NCBI RefSeq assembly: GCF_015704865.1
Contig: NZ_JADQTO010000009.1
Span: forward strand, 1-64,000
Length of the DNA stretch: 64,000 nucleotides
Source of the DNA: Actinoplanes aureus
GTDB lineage: Bacteria > Actinomycetota > Actinomycetes > Mycobacteriales > Micromonosporaceae
Direction of reading: 5' to 3'
A program made the position numbers and the translations under genes. This document shows, piece after piece, positions 17,012 through 25,004 of the stretch. Numbering within the stretch: the stretch's first letter is position 1; every line of letters begins with the position of its first letter. The notes below the pieces were generated by a model. That model saw nothing but the letters and a program-made list of their open reading frames with translations. It ran no database searches and was not told the origin of the DNA.

Positions 17012-17839
17012 TCAGGCGTCGCCCATGACCAGGCCCTCGATGGTGTGCTTCTGGGTGATCGGGGTGAGCCGCTCGACGACCGGGCAGGCCAGGTGGTCGC
17101 GCACCTCGGGCGGCAGGGTGGCCCAGAACGTCTCGGTGACGGCCAGGTCGTGCTTGTCGCTGTTGGTGGCGTCGGCGGCGTCGACGCCGAGCACCAGCAC
17201 CGGCCGGGAGACCTGCGACCGGTTCTTGGTGCCGCGGTGGATGGTCAGCGCCGACCGGGCGGAGATGTCGCCGCGCTGCGGGTACTTACGCACCGCCCGC
17301 TCCTCGTAGCGGCGGTATCGCGGCTTCGGCGGGAACATGCCGTGCCCGAAGTCCGGCTCGTCGTCGAACTGGGTGCCCGGAGCGATCTCGAACGGGCCCA
17401 TCTCGTCGGTGGTGTCCACCCCGGTCAGGTTGAAGGCGAGTGAGTCGAGCCGGCCCTCGGTGCGGGTCACCTCGGGCATCGGGAAGTCGCGGTGCCACGG
17501 CTGGTTGACCGCGCCGGCGAACGGGATGTCGAACCCCAGCTCGACGATCCTGTAGTCCTCGCCCAGCACCGCGGTGCAGACCGCCATCACCCAGGGGTGG
17601 GTGACCAGATCGACGAAGCCGCTCATCTGCTCCGGGTGGATCTCCACGTAGTACCGATGGGGGCCGCGCCCGACCGCGCCGCCCGGCCGCGCCTTCGCCT
17701 CGTCGAACGCGGTCTCGATGTCGGCACGCATCCGGTCGGCCCAGGCCACGCTGAACGCGCCACGCAGGGCGGTGATGCCGTCGGTGTAGATGGCTTCGCG
17801 GGCCTTCCGCCCGGCGTCTGCATCGAGGAGAGTCGTCAT
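17012..17839 (-). CDS. Phytanoyl-CoA dioxygenase (PhyH) family oxygenase
   Basis: A 275-residue non-haem Fe(II)/2-oxoglutarate oxygenase. The iron-binding facial triad is visible: WHRDFPMPE provides the H-x-D pair near residue 145 and TIHRGTKNRS near residue 230 provides the distal histidine and the 2-oxoglutarate-binding arginine region. The middle segment LAFNLTGVDTTDEMGPFEIAPGTQ matches the PhyH core. The substrate is unknown. ATG 17839 follows GGGGTGC; an ATG three codons upstream is possible. It is divergent from a LacI-family regulator, with a large inverted repeat between them that probably controls this gene. Confidence 0.85.
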   Translation of the reverse strand: MTTLLDADAGRKAREAIYTDGITALRGAFSVAWADRMRADIETAFDEAKARPGGAVGRGPHRYYVEIHPEQMSGFVDLVTHPWVMAVCTAVLGEDYRIVELGFDIPFAGAVNQPWHRDFPMPEVTRTEGRLDSLAFNLTGVDTTDEMGPFEIAPGTQFDDEPDFGHGMFPPKPRYRRYEERAVRKYPQRGDISARSALTIHRGTKNRSQVSRPVLVLGVDAADATNSDKHDLAVTETFWATLPPEVRDHLACPVVERLTPITQKHTIEGLVMGDA

Positions 17840-17848
17840 GCACCCCAT

Positions 17849-17876
17849 GTTGCAACGTGGCATGCAACGTTGCAAC
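17849..17876. promoter_or_regulatory. LacI-type operator between dioxygenase and regulator genes
   Basis: GTTGCAACGT (17849-17858) and ACGTTGCAAC (17867-17876) are perfect 10-bp inverted arms 8 nt apart. Within this, TGCAACGTTGCA (17863-17874) is itself a 12-bp palindrome with the central CG typical of LacI-family sites. It lies 10 nt from the dioxygenase start and 13 nt from the regulator start. Confidence 0.7.
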
Positions 17877-17888
17877 CCGGCGGCTAGC

Positions 17889-18905
17889 ATGTCTTCCGTG
17901 ACTGCGAATCTGCGCCAGGTCGCCGAGCGCGCCGGCGTGTCCGTCCGCACCGTGTCCAACGTCGTCTCCGGCTTCCCGCTGGTGGCGCCGCAGACCCGGG
18001 AGCGGGTCCAGCGCGTGCTGGACGAGATGGGCTACCGGCCGAACGCAGCCGCCCGGCATCTGCGCGGCGGGCGGTCCGGGCTGGTCGCGCTGGTCATCCC
18101 GGAGATCGCCTCGCCGTATTTCGGCGAGCTCGCCGGCCATCTGGCCGACGAGGCCGAGAAGCGCGGCTGGACCCTGCTGGTCCAGCAGACCGGCGGCGAC
18201 GCCCGCCGGGAGCGGGAACTGCTCGACGGCGTACGCGGTCAGGCCGTCGACGGCCTGGTGATGAGCCCCTGGGCGCTCTGCCCCACCGACCTGCGCCGCC
18301 GGCCGGACGCCGCCCCGCTCGTGCTGCTGGGCGAGCAGGACGCCGACGGCCTGCTCGACCACGTCGTCATCGACAACGTCGCCGCCGCCCGCGAACTCAC
18401 CCGGCACCTGATCGAAACCGGGCGCACCCGCATCGCCGCCATCGGCCTACAGCCGCACCTGACCAACGGCACCGCGGCTCGGCGGCTGACCGGCTACCGG
18501 CAGGCCCTGGCGGAGGCCGGGCTGCCGCACGACCCGGCCCTGGAGATCCCGGTGGCACAACTGCACCGCGCCGACGGCGCCGCCGCCATGCGCGGCCTGC
18601 TCGCCGCCGGGATCGACGCCGACGCGGTGTTCTGCTTCAGCGACCAGCTCGCCCTCGGCGCCCTGCACGTCGCCACCGGGCACGGCCTGCGGGTTCCGGC
18701 CGACCTGGCGGTGGCCGGCTTCGACGACGTCGAGGACGGCCGCTACGCCAATCCGTCACTGACCACCGTGTCACCCGACAAGCCGGCGATCGCCCGGGCG
18801 GCGCTCGACTGCCTCGCCGAGCGGCTCGCCCCGGGCACCGGGCCGGCGCCGGCCCGCCACATCGTCGCGCACCACCTGGAGATCCGCGGCAGCACGGCCG
18901 GCTAG
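17889..18905 (+). CDS. LacI-family transcriptional regulator
   Basis: A 338-residue protein. The N-terminal helix-turn-helix and hinge are plain: TANLRQVAERAGVSVRTVSN, then VVSGFPLVAPQTRERVQRVL and GYRPNAAARHLRGGRSG. The C-terminal periplasmic-binding-protein domain includes LVALVIPEIASPYFGELAG and the dimer region with VAGFDDVEDGRYANPSLTTV. ATG 17889 or GTG 17898 could be the start. The effector is probably a sugar or related small molecule, but it is not deducible. It is divergent from the PhyH-type oxygenase and shares the operator at 17849-17876, so it likely represses that gene and itself. Confidence 0.93.
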   Translation: MSSVTANLRQVAERAGVSVRTVSNVVSGFPLVAPQTRERVQRVLDEMGYRPNAAARHLRGGRSGLVALVIPEIASPYFGELAGHLADEAEKRGWTLLVQQTGGDARRERELLDGVRGQAVDGLVMSPWALCPTDLRRRPDAAPLVLLGEQDADGLLDHVVIDNVAAARELTRHLIETGRTRIAAIGLQPHLTNGTAARRLTGYRQALAEAGLPHDPALEIPVAQLHRADGAAAMRGLLAAGIDADAVFCFSDQLALGALHVATGHGLRVPADLAVAGFDDVEDGRYANPSLTTVSPDKPAIARAALDCLAERLAPGTGPAPARHIVAHHLEIRGSTAG

Positions 18906-18937
18906 ACACAGATCGATCACGAAGTCTGTATGGATAG

Positions 18938-19126
18938 TCAGCGAGAGGTTGCCGTCACGTAGGTGATGTTGCGAACCGGCACTAGGTGGGTGCTGTGGTC
19001 GTCGCCGAACCGGAGTACCGCATCGCGATCTCCCAGCTGACCGGCGACGTACTCGGCGGTCTGCTCGTCGACTTCGACGTCGCGGTGTATGTCGGTTCCG
19101 ACGAAGCGGATACGAAGCTTGGGCAT
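18938..19126 (-). CDS. Small hypothetical protein, 62 residues
   Basis: Starts PKLRIRFVGTDIHRDVEVDE, then TAEYVAGQLGDRDAVLRFGD and ends VRNITYVTATSR. The pattern of alternating strands suggests a compact beta protein. AAGGGG lies 9 nt upstream of ATG 19126, which supports translation. It is convergent with the LacI gene. No known function. Confidence 0.6.
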   Translation of the reverse strand: MPKLRIRFVGTDIHRDVEVDEQTAEYVAGQLGDRDAVLRFGDDHSTHLVPVRNITYVTATSR

Positions 19127-19201
19127 GATGGTTCCCCTTCCGGTTCGGCCGTCATCGACCAGAGTGCCCGAGACGTGCCAGCCGGCGGCCGGGATCGTGC
19201 C

Positions 19202-19306
19202 GTTTCCCGGCGGCCGCGGTGGGGCCGCACGCGGCAGCCGCTCGCGTGGGTAGGGCGGGGACGGCGTCGATCCGGCGGTTACGGCCGGTCACGCGTACCC
19301 CGAAAG
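19202..19306 (+). repeat. Dispersed intergenic repeat, copy C
   Basis: Starts GTTTCCCGGCGGCCGCGGTG and ends CCGGTCACGCGTACCCCGAA. The middle is more diverged than between A and B. Its end lies 15 nt from the stop codon of the convergent metallophosphoesterase gene. An upstream GCCGGGA can pair with TCCCGGC at its beginning. Confidence 0.7.
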
Positions 19307-19321
19307 AGCCGGCGCCGGACT

Positions 19322-20572
19322 TCAGGCCTGGCGCGACGCCAGCTCGACGACGGTGATGTCGGAGGGCGCACCGACCCGGACCGGTGGCCCCCAGGCGCCG
19401 GCGCCGCGGCTGACGTAGAGCTGGGTGTCGCCGTAGCGCTCCAGGCCGGCGTTCGTCGGGTTGGCCAGCTCGGCGATGTAGTTGCCCGGCCACAGCTGGC
19501 CGCCGTGGGTGTGCCCGGACAGCTGCAGGTCGACGCCGTGTTCCACCGCCTCGTGGATGGCCACCGGCTGATGGGCCAGCAGAACCGTCGCACGAGTCCG
19601 GTCCCGGTCGCCGAGGGCCGCGGCGAAGTCCGCGCCACCGCCGCCGTCGCGTTCGCCCGAGACGTCGTCCACGCCTGCCAGGTCGAAGCCGGGCAGCTCG
19701 ATCCGGGTGTTGCGCAGCGGCTGCATGCCCAGTTCGCGCACCTTGGCGACCCATGGCTCGACGCCGGAGATGTACTCGTGGTTGCCGGTCACGAAGTAGG
19801 TGCCGAGCCGCGAGCGCAGCCCGCGCAGTGGCTCGACCGAGCCGGCCAGGTCCTCGACGTCGCCGTCGATCAGGTCGCCGACCACGGCGATCAGGTCCGG
19901 CTGGGTCGCGTTGATCGTGTCGACCACGCGCCGGCAGAAACCGCTGCCGAGGACCGGGCCGAGGTGCACGTCGCTGACCACCGCGATGCGCAACCCATGG
20001 GCGGAACGCGGCAGCTTCGCCAGCGGCACGGTGATCCGTTTGACCGTGGGGCCGTTGAGCGTGCTGTAGGTGCCGGCACCGACGGTGCCGACGGCTATCG
20101 CGGCGGCCGCACCGCCGGCGACCCGGGAGACGAAGGTCCGGCGGGAGATTTTGTTCGGTACGGGCTCCGAGGTGTTCTCCACGGGCGGTGCCGCCCCGGC
20201 CGGTGTCGCTTCCCGGGCCGGTGTCGCGGGCGCCGCCGGCACGGGTTCGGGGCGGCGGGCGAGCCACAGGCTGAGCAGGGGCCGCACCACCTCGCCCGCC
20301 ACTGCGCCGAGGAACAGGTAGAGGAACAGCGCCAGCCACAGATATCCGGGCCAGGCAACGATCCGCGCGAGGGCGTGCGGCAGCCCAGCCTGCTCCCCGG
20401 CCAGGCCCCCGACGGCCAGCAGTGGGCCGGCGATGAACACCGCGGTGCCGGCCCGCCGCCACCCGGTGCCGGGTGCGGTGGTGTCCCGGACGAGTCTCCG
20501 CCAGACGTACCAGTGTGCTGTCGCCAGGATCGCCAGCACCAGGGCCAGCACGAGCGCGAATACGAGGATCAC
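19322..20572 (-). CDS. Membrane-anchored metallophosphoesterase (YkuE-like)
   Basis: A 416-residue protein. The first 110 residues form about three membrane helices, followed by a proline/alanine-rich linker and an RR-containing segment (KISRRTFVSRVAGGAAAA) resembling a Tat-type signal placed internally. The C-terminal half is a calcineurin-like phosphoesterase with the full metal-binding set: VVSDVHLGPV, VGDLIDGD, GNHEY, LAHQP and SGHTHGGQLWPG. The domain probably lies outside the membrane. Relatives act on phospholipid or cell-wall intermediates; the substrate is unknown. It is monocistronic, with repeat copy C just beyond its stop. Confidence 0.88.
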   Translation of the reverse strand: MILVFALVLALVLAILATAHWYVWRRLVRDTTAPGTGWRRAGTAVFIAGPLLAVGGLAGEQAGLPHALARIVAWPGYLWLALFLYLFLGAVAGEVVRPLLSLWLARRPEPVPAAPATPAREATPAGAAPPVENTSEPVPNKISRRTFVSRVAGGAAAAIAVGTVGAGTYSTLNGPTVKRITVPLAKLPRSAHGLRIAVVSDVHLGPVLGSGFCRRVVDTINATQPDLIAVVGDLIDGDVEDLAGSVEPLRGLRSRLGTYFVTGNHEYISGVEPWVAKVRELGMQPLRNTRIELPGFDLAGVDDVSGERDGGGGADFAAALGDRDRTRATVLLAHQPVAIHEAVEHGVDLQLSGHTHGGQLWPGNYIAELANPTNAGLERYGDTQLYVSRGAGAWGPPVRVGAPSDITVVELASRQA

Positions 20573-20658
20573 CCGGCGAGGTTACGCATTGCGCGCTGAG
20601 CCCCTGCTGAGGGTTCGCCGGCGTGAGAGCGGCCACCTACGGCACCCTGAATGTTTTC

Positions 20659-20707
20659 TTAGATTATTAATCTAATATTGACAGTCATGTCATGTCGGTC
20701 GCATGCT
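20659..20707 (+). promoter_or_regulatory. Operator and promoter of the GH26 mannanase gene
   Basis: TTAGATTATTAATCTAA (20659-20675) is a perfect palindrome with 8-bp arms around one T. Two bases later comes TTGACA (20678-20683), and after 18 nt CATGCT (20702-20707). The same order and spacing occur upstream of the sugar-binding lipoprotein gene (34266-34313, minus strand). The inferred binding protein is the ROK regulator at 34441, since that gene adjoins the second site. Confidence 0.75.
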
Positions 20708-20813
20708 GGCCTCCACCAGCCGGCCGGAACCCCGCTCTCGAATCCGTCCCCCAACGGAGGTCCCTGATGGCCGCTGTGCAACGCCACCCATCCCTCAGCG
20801 CCGAAAGAGAACG

Positions 20814-22265
20814 ATGAGAAGAACTCGCTCCTCCCGCGTGATCGCCGCCGCGGCCGGAATCCTGACGGCCTCCCTACTGATCGCGGGAATCGTCCGGACG
20901 GCCGGGCCCGCGGACGCTTTCGCGGCGACCTCGAAGGCCACCGTCATCAACTATCTGCGTTCGATCACCGGGTCGAGCATCGTGTCCGGGCAGCACAACA
21001 AGGAGCCGGCAAGCAGCCCGGCGCAGTACACGCAGCAGGTACGCAACGTCACCGGTCAGTTCCCGGGCCTGTGGGGTGGCGACATGATGTTCCGCGCCGA
21101 CGACCAGGCCAACCGGCAACGAGTGGTCGACGAGGCCAAGGCGCAGTGGGCGGCCGGCTCGCTCGTGGCGCTCACCTGGCACGCCTGCTCGCCGACGGTC
21201 GGTGCCACCTGCGAGTTCGACGGCGGCGTGAAGACGCAGATCTCGAACGCCCAGTTCCAGGAGGTCGTCACCGCCGGCACCGCACTCAACAACACCTGGC
21301 GCAGCCGGATGGCCGCCGTCGTGCCGTACCTCAAGCAGCTCAAGGACGCCGGCATCCCGGTGCTGTGGCGCCCGTTCCACGAGATGAACGAGACCTGGAA
21401 CTGGTGGGGCGGCCGGCCCGGGGCCAACGGCGGCGCCAAGATCTACCAGCAGATGCGCGACTACTTCGACAGCCAGGGCCTGGACAACCTGATCTGGGTG
21501 TGGAACGTGCAGGACAACCCGACCGCCAACTGGGCTCAGTACTACCCTGGCGCCAACTACGCCGACGTCGTGTCCCTGGACGTCTGGTGGAAGAGCCACC
21601 CGTCGGCGGCGGACTACTCGCAGATCCAGAGCGTCGCGGCCGGCAAACCGATCGCGATCGCCGAGATGGGCAAGGTGCCGAACGCGTCCCTGCTGAGTTC
21701 CCAGCCGCGCTGGGCGTACTTCATGATCTGGTCTGAGCAGTTGCTCGGCAGCAACTCGACCGCGGAGATCCAGGCCGCGTACAACCTGCCGCGCGTCCTC
21801 AACCGCGGTGAGATCAACATCGGTGCCGGTCCGGTGACCCCGACGACCGGTTCGACCACCGCGCCGGCCGCCCGCACTGGCAAGATCCGGGCGGTCGCCG
21901 CCGACAAGTGCGTCGACGTCGCCGGGGCGAACGCCGCGAACGGCACCCAGGTCCAGATCTACACCTGCGACGTGGGTGGCTCCGCCCAGCAGTGGACGGT
22001 CGGCACCGACGGCACGATCCGCGCTCTCGGCAAGTGCCTGGATGTCGCCGCGGCGGGAACCGCTGACGGCGCGAGGATTCAGATCTACGACTGCAACGGC
22101 GGCAACGCCCAGCGGTTCACCTACAACGCCGCGACGCGCGATCTGGTGAACGCCGGCTCGGGCAAGTGCCTCGAAGTCCGGGCGGAGGCGACGGCGAACT
22201 CGACGCCGCTCCAGTTGTGGACGTGCAACGGCAAGGCCAACCAGGACTTCACCCTGCCGGCCTGA
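20814..22265 (+). CDS. Secreted GH26 beta-mannanase with C-terminal ricin-type (CBM13) module
   Basis: A 483-residue protein. A signal peptide (RRTRSSRVIAAAAGILTASLL) is followed by the GH26 barrel. GH26 features are SGQHNKEPASSPAQY near the start, WRPFHEMNETWNWW with the acid/base glutamate near residue 190, and IAIAEMGKVPN with the nucleophile glutamate near residue 285. A threonine/proline linker (TPTTGSTTAPA) leads to a beta-trefoil with repeated KC-DV and QW/QRF-type motifs (DKCVDVAGANAANGTQVQIY, SAQQWT, GKCLDVA, NAQRFTYN). The enzyme cuts beta-1,4-mannan backbones outside the cell. ATG 20814 follows AAGAGAA. The promoter carries the palindrome shared with the mannan transporter operon. 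Confidence 0.92.
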   Translation: MRRTRSSRVIAAAAGILTASLLIAGIVRTAGPADAFAATSKATVINYLRSITGSSIVSGQHNKEPASSPAQYTQQVRNVTGQFPGLWGGDMMFRADDQANRQRVVDEAKAQWAAGSLVALTWHACSPTVGATCEFDGGVKTQISNAQFQEVVTAGTALNNTWRSRMAAVVPYLKQLKDAGIPVLWRPFHEMNETWNWWGGRPGANGGAKIYQQMRDYFDSQGLDNLIWVWNVQDNPTANWAQYYPGANYADVVSLDVWWKSHPSAADYSQIQSVAAGKPIAIAEMGKVPNASLLSSQPRWAYFMIWSEQLLGSNSTAEIQAAYNLPRVLNRGEINIGAGPVTPTTGSTTAPAARTGKIRAVAADKCVDVAGANAANGTQVQIYTCDVGGSAQQWTVGTDGTIRALGKCLDVAAAGTADGARIQIYDCNGGNAQRFTYNAATRDLVNAGSGKCLEVRAEATANSTPLQLWTCNGKANQDFTLPA

Positions 22266-22294
22266 CGGACGCGGGCTGCCGGCTCCCTCGTCAG
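22262..22294 (+). terminator. Possible terminator hairpin after the GH26 gene
   Basis: CTGACG (22262-22267, overlapping the stop codon) can pair with CGTCAG (22289-22294), with GGG/CCC inside. There is no T-run. This is plausible but weak. Confidence 0.4.
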
Positions 22295-22529
22295 TCGAGT
22301 GTCGAGGTGGCCGGCATGCCGCTATTCCAGCCGGTCGGCGGCGAGACCAACGGAGATTCCTCACCCGGGCGCCCGCGCGGCCGGCGGCAGAGGCAGGAGA
22401 CGTCTCGCGCCCGGTGTGGTGGCCCGCATGGCGGTGCGGGTCGCCGTCATGGTCATGGCCTCGGCGGAGGCCGGTCTCGGTGGTTGGGCCGCGGGATCAC
22501 CCGCACCACCAGCAAAGGAGTAGGACCCG

Positions 22530-23116
22530 TTGAACACCAGCTGGCTCGGTGACGAGTCCGGGCGCCTGCTCGACTTCGGCCGAGGCTTCGCGCACCCGCT
22601 GGGTGGAGCGGCCTGGCTACGCGCGGACGGAACGCCCGACCTCGGCGCTCCCGTCTACACCTGGATCACCGCGCGCATGGCGCACGTCTACAGCCTGGGG
22701 CATCTGCTCGGCGTACCCGGCGCCGGTCCGCTGGCCGACGCGGCGCTGGCAGGTCTCACCGGCATCCTGCACGACCGGGACAACGGCGGCTGGTACCCCA
22801 GCGTCGCACCCGACGGCCGGCCGGAGGCCGGAAAGTCCTGCTACGACCACGCCTTCGTGGTGCTCGCCGCGTTCGACGTCACCGGCCGTCCGGACTGCCT
22901 GCACCGGGCGCTGGCCATCACCGAGCGGACCGTGGGCTGGGGCCGCCGGTACGGGTGGCGGCTGCCGGAACACTTCGACGCCCAGTGGAATCCGCGGCCG
23001 GACTATCACCGCGAGCGTCCGCAGGACCCGTTCAAGCCGTGCAGGCCATGCTGATCCCCCGAGCCCCGCTGACGCCCGGCCTGGCGGCGGCCTGCGCGAC
23101 CGGAGCGGTGCGATGA
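22530..23116 (+). pseudogene. AGE-family mannose isomerase/epimerase with two internal deletions
   Basis: From TTG 22530 (AAAGGAG 9 nt upstream) the N-terminal part reads as an N-acylglucosamine 2-epimerase/mannose isomerase: LLDFGRGFAHPLGGAAWLR, YTWITARMAHVYSLGHLLG, CYDHAFVVLAAFDVTG. At about residue 118 the alignment jumps past roughly 90-100 residues to RALAITERTVGWGRRYGWRL and PEHFDAQWNPRPDYHRERPQ, DPFKP. There the frame ends at TGA after CRPC, but the next frame encodes the family C-terminus (QAMLIPRAPLTPGLAAAC) and stops at 23114-23116, overlapping the kinase ATG as ATGA. So the relic spans two deletions, the second out of frame. The intact enzyme would convert mannose to fructose. Residue estimates rest on my memory of the family. 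Confidence 0.8.
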
Positions 23117-24021
23117 AACGCTTCCTCGTGGTGCGCGAGTCGATCCTGGACGTCATCGCCGAGTCGGGGCGGGAGCGCGAGCTGCCCGGCGGCAGCCCGG
23201 CCAATGTGGCCGTCGGCCTGGGCCGGCTCGGTCACGACGTGGGCCTGTGGACGCACATCGGCGCCGACCCCTCCGGCGACCTGCTGTGTGAGCATCTCAC
23301 CAGCTCGGACGTGGACCTGCTGGCCCCGATCACCGGTACGAGCTCACGGGCACTCGCCCGGATCCAGCCCGACGGATCCGCGCGGTACGACTTCTCCGTC
23401 GACTGGCCACGATGGCCGGGCGGCCCGGCCCCGACCGTGTCCGCACACCACCTGCACACCGGTTCGATCGCCGCGCTCATGACACCCGGCGGCGGCGACG
23501 TCGAGCAGCTCCTGCGCGACCGGCGTACGACCACGACGATCAGTTACGACCCCAACATCCGCCCCTCGCTCGTCGGCGAGCCGGACGACTGCCGCGCCCG
23601 TGTGGAAGGCATCGTCACCTCCAGCGACGTCGTCAAAGCCAGCGACGAGGACCTCGCCTGGCTCTACCCGGGCATGCCGGCGTTCGACGCCGCACGACAC
23701 TGGCTCACCCTGGGACCCGCCCTCGTCTGCGTGACGCTGGGCGCGGACGGCGCCTTCGCAGTCGCCGGCGAGTCCCACGTCTCGGTCCGGCCGGTCCCCG
23801 TCACCGTCGTCGACACCGTCGGTGCCGGTGACGCATTCATGGCCGGCCTGCTCGACGCCCTGTGGGACCGGCGGCTGCTCGGCGCCTCGGCACGCCCACG
23901 GCTGCGGGCCGTCACCACCGGCGACATCCGCCGGGTGCTCTCGCACGCCGCACTCGTCGCGGCCCTCACGGTCACGCGTGCCGGGGCCGCACCACCTACC
24001 AGGGAGGAACTGCCCGCATGA
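23113..24021 (+). CDS. PfkB-family carbohydrate kinase, probable fructokinase
   Basis: A 302-residue ribokinase-fold protein: GGSPANVAVGLGRLGHDVGL near residue 28, the sugar-binding GG motif region, and VDTVGAGDAFMAGLLDALWD near residue 238, which contains the catalytic GAGD aspartate and anion hole. SYDPNIRP lies in the middle. It would phosphorylate a ketose such as fructose with ATP in the cytoplasm, which fits following a mannose isomerase gene. One oddity: the usual N-terminal GE reads RE (VVRESILDVI), a one-base G-to-C type change that could reduce activity. ATG 23113 overlaps the isomerase relic, and its own TGA overlaps the esterase ATG (24018-24021). Confidence 0.85.
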   Translation: MKRFLVVRESILDVIAESGRERELPGGSPANVAVGLGRLGHDVGLWTHIGADPSGDLLCEHLTSSDVDLLAPITGTSSRALARIQPDGSARYDFSVDWPRWPGGPAPTVSAHHLHTGSIAALMTPGGGDVEQLLRDRRTTTTISYDPNIRPSLVGEPDDCRARVEGIVTSSDVVKASDEDLAWLYPGMPAFDAARHWLTLGPALVCVTLGADGAFAVAGESHVSVRPVPVTVVDTVGAGDAFMAGLLDALWDRRLLGASARPRLRAVTTGDIRRVLSHAALVAALTVTRAGAAPPTREELPA

Positions 24022-24944
24022 GATGGCCACTGACCTTCGCGATCGCCGCGCTGGTGAGCCTGACAGCACCGGCGTCGGCGGACGCCGCGGCCCGCTGCAC
24101 GAGTGCGCTGAAACCCGGCGATCACACACTGCCGGTCACTTTCCAGGGCCGGCAGTATCCGGTGAACGTCTACGTACCGGCGGGCGCGCGGGGCGCCGCG
24201 GTCATCAACCTGCACGGCACGCAGAGCACAGGCGCCGGTCAGCTCGAGTACAGCGACATGAGGTCGACGGCCGACGCCGGACGGTTCCTGGTGCTGGCGC
24301 CCTCGGGGGCGATTCCCGCCGCCGGCGGTTTCGCCTGGAACGTCCCGGGAGTAGGCACCCCGCCGGCCGGCGCCCGCGACGACGTCGCCTTCCTGGACCA
24401 GGTCATCACCACCGCGACCACGTCGCTGTGCGTCGACCGCACCCGGGTGTACGGCACCGGCTACTCCGGCGGCGGCCGGATGATGTCGGCTTTCGCCTGT
24501 CACCGGCCGCACCGGATCGCCGCCATCGCACCGGTCGCCGGCCTGCGAGCCGGCCGGCCGGATCCGGTCGACACCTCGAAGCTCGATCCGCTCTCGTGCA
24601 CGCCGGGCCGCGCCGTCCCCGTGATCACGTTCCACGGCCTGCAGGACGCGACCAACCCCTTCCCGGGTGGCGGCTCGCCGTACTGGGGCTACTCCGTACC
24701 GGCCGCGCAGCAACGCTGGGCACAGATCAACAAGTGCTCGGATCGGCCACGGACGACCACCGTCAGCACGAACGTCTCGAAGGTGTCTTACCAGCGCTGC
24801 CGCGGCGGGGCGGAGGTCGTGCTCTACACCATCGCGAACGGCGGGCACACCTGGCCGGGAACCTCGGTGGACAACGGCAACGGCACGGTGACGCACGAGA
24901 TCAACGCCAACCGGCTGATGTGGCAGTTCTTCGAGCGGCACTGA
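24018..24944 (+). CDS. Secreted CE1-like esterase (PHB depolymerase/feruloyl esterase family)
   Basis: A 308-residue alpha/beta hydrolase with signal peptide (RWPLTFAIAALVSLTAPAS, cleavage near ADA). Nucleophile elbow GTGYSGGGRMMS near residue 155, acid region FHGLQDATNPFPGGG, and the histidine in NGGHTWPGTS near residue 283 form the catalytic triad. Family members (LpqC, feruloyl or acetyl-xylan esterases) cleave ester substituents from plant polymers. In this setting, deacetylation of acetylated mannan is a reasonable guess. It is translationally coupled to the sugar kinase by ATGA. Its four or more cysteines fit an exported enzyme. Confidence 0.82.
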   Translation: MRWPLTFAIAALVSLTAPASADAAARCTSALKPGDHTLPVTFQGRQYPVNVYVPAGARGAAVINLHGTQSTGAGQLEYSDMRSTADAGRFLVLAPSGAIPAAGGFAWNVPGVGTPPAGARDDVAFLDQVITTATTSLCVDRTRVYGTGYSGGGRMMSAFACHRPHRIAAIAPVAGLRAGRPDPVDTSKLDPLSCTPGRAVPVITFHGLQDATNPFPGGGSPYWGYSVPAAQQRWAQINKCSDRPRTTTVSTNVSKVSYQRCRGGAEVVLYTIANGGHTWPGTSVDNGNGTVTHEINANRLMWQFFERH

Positions 24945-24974
24945 GCCTTGCGCCATATCGATCATCTGCGATGA

Positions 24975-24988
24975 TGGGAGCGCTCCCA
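24975..24988. promoter_or_regulatory. CebR-type operator upstream of the Cip1-like gene
   Basis: TGGGAGCGCTCCCA is a perfect 14-bp palindrome identical to the established CebR box that controls cellulose and cellobiose utilisation in Streptomyces. It lies 16 nt upstream of ATG 25005. No CebR gene is in the window. Confidence 0.85.
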
Positions 24989-25004
24989 AACCCGAGGAGA
25001 TCCC

